DNA of 64,000 nucleotides, taken from contig NC_053416.1 of assembly GCF_016859285.1 (NCBI RefSeq), positions 18,699,210 to 18,763,209 on the forward strand, in the 5' to 3' direction. The stretch's first letter is position 1; every line of letters begins with the position of its first letter. Source of the DNA: Xiphias gladius (taxonomy: Eukaryota > Chordata > Actinopteri > Istiophoriformes > Xiphiidae). Both the position numbers and the translations under genes were made by a program. Positions 60,231 through 64,000 of this stretch are shown piece after piece. The notes under the pieces were generated by a model. It saw only the letters and a program-made list of their open reading frames with translations, had not been told where the DNA came from and did not search any database.

Positions 60231-60646
60231 GCGTTGCAACGCTCAAGGATCTAACCAATCTCCACCACCGAATTGCACTGCCTGACTTAAGGGTGGCTCT
60301 ACGGCATGTGGATTTGTCGGTCTGTAGGAGACCTGGGGGACTGATGCATCTCACCACTGCATTTGCCGTGCATTTTCAGAATTGCTCCTATCATCCCAAG
60401 CCCACGTATGCCAACATGTGATGATCGGCTATATCATGGCCTTTGACAGTATGACTCGGAGACCGAAAGGGATGGCATGACTCACTCAATGCTTTTTAAC
60501 CTGTTGAGCTTTGCATAACCAGGCATGGTTAGAATAAAGTCTTTTTTTTTTTTTTTTTTTTTACAGATCTTGACAGTGCATTAAATATTCATCGTTTACT
60601 ATTGATGTAAATATAAAGCGTATTTTTGAAGTATTATTCAAACCCA

Positions 60647-60647
<1 letters not shown>

Positions 60648-60690
<43 letters not shown>
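60648..60690. repeat. (CA)n microsatellite
   Basis: An uninterrupted run of ca dinucleotides immediately upstream of the GC-rich stretch at 60730-61130. Confidence 0.95.
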
Positions 60691-60693
<3 letters not shown>

Positions 60694-60739
60694 GCAGGCT
60701 CACATAACTTTATTTAATAGCCTATCTAGTCCGGTGGGC

Positions 60740-61130
60740 GGGACTCCGAGTGTGGACGCACACTGGCTCCACGGCAGAGAGCTCCTCGGTCAGCCTTCGC
60801 CCGTGTCAGAGGCCGGGATGCGTTTCGATCATACCTCAGTCAAACGAAGACGTAAGATGTGATGTGTGTGTGTGTGTATATGTGTGTCTGCCAGTGTGTG
60901 GGTGTGTGGGCTGGGCTGGGCTGGGCTGGATCTCAGGATCTCCCCCCTCGAGACGCTGTATCCTACATTCACCGGTAATAAACACTTGCAAACAGAGTCG
61001 GCGGTGCAGCTTCATCCCTTGGCAACTTTTTGGAATGTAGGACGTCGGGCGTTTTGCCCCTTCACAGCCCCTTCTCCCTCATGTCTCCGCCTGGATCCGT
61101 CTCTTGACCCTTATTCCACAGAATAGGGTA
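60740..61130 (+). other. probable noncoding first exon and promoter of an off-window plus-strand gene
   Basis: An abrupt GC- and CpG-rich stretch (ggtgggcgggactccgag; a ggctgggct tandem near 60908-60928) ends in an excellent donor, aatag then ggtaagt, at about 61130. The short frames inside are not conserved-looking. The strand is inferred from the donor only, and the gene cannot be named. Confidence 0.4.
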
Positions 61131-64000
61131 AGTTTCCAGCTTTGTGTTACCCGAGACTGAACGGTTCAGTCCATAACGTTAGCTATCAAGAACTGCTGAA
61201 AGATTAGAAAGGAAAGCAGAGTCTGCCCAAAGTCTTTCCTCCGCTTCTTTTGCTTCACAATTTTTAAAGCAGCTGTACAAAAAATGGACAAAACGTGTAT
61301 TTTTTCTTCGACAGTGGATGTTTTCCCACTGACTAGCTAATGCATGGGGGCAGTGAGGGCTTCACTTTTCTAGTTAGCCATATCAAAATTACATTTAAAT
61401 GTTAGCTACATGTGCATAACATTTTCGTCGGGTTAAGTTACAGACGCCACTGTAACTAACCACTGTGTAGCAGTGAGTGTATTTTAAGAGGATGACATTT
61501 TCTCTGGTATTAACATTATGTCAAACAGTGTGGTAGGTCATTAAAACTAGACCCTATTAATGAAGTGATGTTGGGCTGCGACGAAGCTCAGTATGTGTTG
61601 ACATAGCTGCATGGAAACCAGCTGCTGGTTTGTGGTATATACAGGCACAATATTACATCAGAAAATTTTGGGGAGAGTGAAATGTGAGTGTGATAGGTTA
61701 AGGCACAAGGTGCTCTTGTGCATGAAGAGACAAATAGGCTACTTAGACTTCTCCAAATTAGCGAGAGATGCTGGATTATGTGATTGGGCAAGACACCAAA
61801 TTCACAGGAGTCTGACAAGGCAAGGCTCTTGTTTCATTAAAATCAGGTTTTATACGCATCTTAATGTCTGACTGACTGATGCCAAGTCGATGGTACACAC
61901 ACAGTGCTGTGGAGAGAGGTCTGGCTATGTGAGACTAAGTAGATGGCAACTGTGCCACTTTGTTCAGGCACTGATGCCAAAAAAAAAAAGGTTGTAGTTG
62001 AAAAGAGCCAGGGTTTTGCAAGTCATGTCAGTGTCCAAATGATAATCCCGAGTCTCAGTCTATGCATACTCATGTTGAGGCTTGAGCCATTTTGCCGCCT
62101 TGCTGCGTCAGTGCCGAGGTTGGCCCAGCGGACATGAATAGTGATGAGGATGTATGCTGACAGCTGAGTGGGACAGGAAGGGCTGTTCCATGACTGAGTG
62201 AAGTGGCGTGTTCACTGCATCATATGCTCCTTTTTATATCATGCTACTAAACATTTGGGCCAGCCTCGTGACTCATGCTATATTCTTCTCCCTTCAGCAA
62301 ATTTTTAGCCCTGTCTCTACAGTAAATCTAACAATCCGAGTTTATACCCTTCGATAGATAAATTGGTGTGATCTATTTTGGTATAAGGTCTGCCTCTATA
62401 GAAACGGAGGTCAGAGGTCAATCATGATCCTCATACTTTCTGTACTGTGGCTGCCCACTACTGACAGCTATCTCACTCACTGTAAGGACACTTATTTCCG
62501 CCACTTGCCACCACCTTGGCAATAAACTACATTTATTGAACTGGGGATATTGTCAGTTTTTTAACAATCCATGTTTACTCATCTTGCAATTTTCCATAAC
62601 AACCAGTGACATATAATCAGAAGATCAATCAATCAGCCGTCTCAAAGTCCAGTCCAGGAGTCCAGAGTCTCTTAATTAGTCACACTGTCAGTGTCATATG
62701 TCATCCTGTCATAATTATTATCTCTGTTTAGTTGAGGGAGCAGGCACCTGCGCCAGTGGTGCACTGTCTATGCAGTCGCTGTGGGTGTTTTACATTAACC
62801 ACTCTGAAGAATGGTTTGGGGGTATCAGGTTGTAGGGTTTAACAGTTTATAGTGTGGTTCACCCTCTACATGGACTGTGGTGGGGTGGGATGTGCACAGA
62901 GAACATGGGAAACCCAAGGCATTGTCCTGGTGCCACTCAGCAATCCTTGGCAGTTAATGTAGATTTAAAATGTTAATGTTTCAGTGGGAAGTTCTAGTAA
63001 AACATTGTAAGTCATACAAAGAAACTTTCTGTCTCATAATTTTGAGTTTGTCACAAATATGATATGTCTAATATTTTTTTATAACTATAACTTATTATCT
63101 CATAATTATGACTAATTACTTCAGTACTACTGTATAACATAGCATGTCTCGCTGATATCACAATTCCCTTGACTAGTTCTGATGTCTCTCCCCTTATTCC
63201 TTGTTCTCTGTGTGTGTCTTTACTTTCTTCATGTCCTTAATTTTAATTTTACTCTCATCCACTGCTGATTTAAATACAAAGAATAAAAGTTTACAGCATT
63301 ATATTTCACCTTTAAGAGTAAACTGAGCAAGAGACCTTATGGAGTTTTCTTTTTCTGAGACACTACTGTGATCATTGGTATTCTGTTTTTTCTTAAGCAG
63401 TGCTGTGTCTGGGTTTTTGTGCCTCTTTGCTGAAACTATGCTGTGGTGAAGGTTAGTTAACAGATGACACACAGCCTCGTCTCTGATGTTACAGAGCATG
63501 TTGTGGGGAAAGTAGGTTAGTGGGCCATGTCCTGCAAGCTTAAACTGAATGCTAGTCTGAATATTGCTAGAGCTGCTTAGTGTGACTGGGCATGCACAAA
63601 TGGTGCAGGTCTGTGCAACTGCAAAGGGATCATTTCTCCTCTCTGTCTCTTTAAGAAAACAGAGCGGCGCTCCACATAAGATGAATGTTGAATGTTCAAC
63701 CTATGTTGATTCATCTCAAGCACATATGGAATGGAGTGAAATCTGACAACAGGTAGACTAACTTCACAGGTTGCAAATTACTCAGCCCTGTTTACCTTAA
63801 ACATCAGTGGTCTCATCCCTTTGTGTGTGAGCCCATTGTTGGCATATATAATTGTATTAATATCCACATCTTACTTACTCACATTGACATTAGTGGGGTT
63901 TTTTTGGTTTTAGAAATGAATCTTGGAGTTTTTTTTCTCTAAAAATATTCCGAACCTTTGGATTCATGGTGCAAGAATTAGTCTCGTACTGTATATGGAA
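61131..64000. other. right-hand end of the window: putative intron or intergenic
   Basis: No exon, RNA gene or repeat with recognisable structure was seen. If the exon ending at about 61130 is real, this would be the start of its first intron. Confidence 0.4.

Larger units (their letters stand above)
55800..60640. other. intergenic region right of brwd3
   Basis: No coding exon is recognised. It contains a C-run/A-run at 55879-55906, a TG microsatellite (57409-57506), T-runs and a dispersed repeat copy (59760-60230). A 103-codon frame at 55974-56285 has no visible family resemblance. Confidence 0.6.

Overview
This is a vertebrate nuclear window, almost certainly from a ray-finned (teleost) fish. 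It has short spliced exons with clean GT/AG borders, fish-like plastin, CNG-channel, Rag, CHMP1B, TENT5 and BRWD3 proteins, many CA/TG and AT microsatellites, and copies of repeat families with a typical teleost look. Nothing prokaryotic is present: no operons, CRISPR arrays or prophage. No rRNA or tRNA gene was recognised.

Layout, left to right. (1) 669-6720 (+): the 3' eleven exons of T-plastin (pls3); the EF-hand exons lie left of the window. (2) 7.7-11.6 kb: mostly gene-free, with one doubtful minus-strand exon. (3) 11674-17035 (+): complete cnga2, the olfactory-type cyclic-nucleotide-gated channel (6 exons, 696 aa). (4) 19582-22993 (-): complete RagA/RagB GTPase (rraga; 9 exons, 315 aa). 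(5) 26658-30058 (-): complete intron-containing chmp1b (8 exons, 199 aa), head-to-head with (6) tent5d, a FAM46-type terminal nucleotidyltransferase (34024-36348, +, 774 aa, coding in one exon), whose likely noncoding first exon ends at 30914. (7) 41907-55616 (-): complete brwd3 (40 exons, 1796 aa). (8) 60.7-61.1 kb (+): probable noncoding first exon of a gene lying mostly right of the window.

The genes are not a functional operon-like set. They are a piece of conserved vertebrate synteny. Counterparts of pls3, cnga2, the Rag gene (RRAGB), tent5d and brwd3 are, from memory, all on the human X, and the human Xq21 BRWD3/TENT5D region keeps a CHMP1B pseudogene. The intron-rich chmp1b and rraga here look like parental forms of genes that humans also, or only, carry as intronless copies.

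The best candidates for something undescribed are: a roughly 385-residue acidic insertion splitting the TENT5D catalytic region, together with a Gly-Ser to Gly-Ala change in its nucleotidyltransferase motif; the brwd3 C-terminus, where a poly-Glu/Asp plus poly-Ala tract stands where mammals have an RGG-rich tract; a 346-bp hAT-type element with perfect 8-bp target duplications in chmp1b intron 1; and a roughly 1-kb foldback element plus a separate long hairpin in one pls3 intron. All exon borders were read by eye with reading-frame phase checked; no alignment or transcript data were available.
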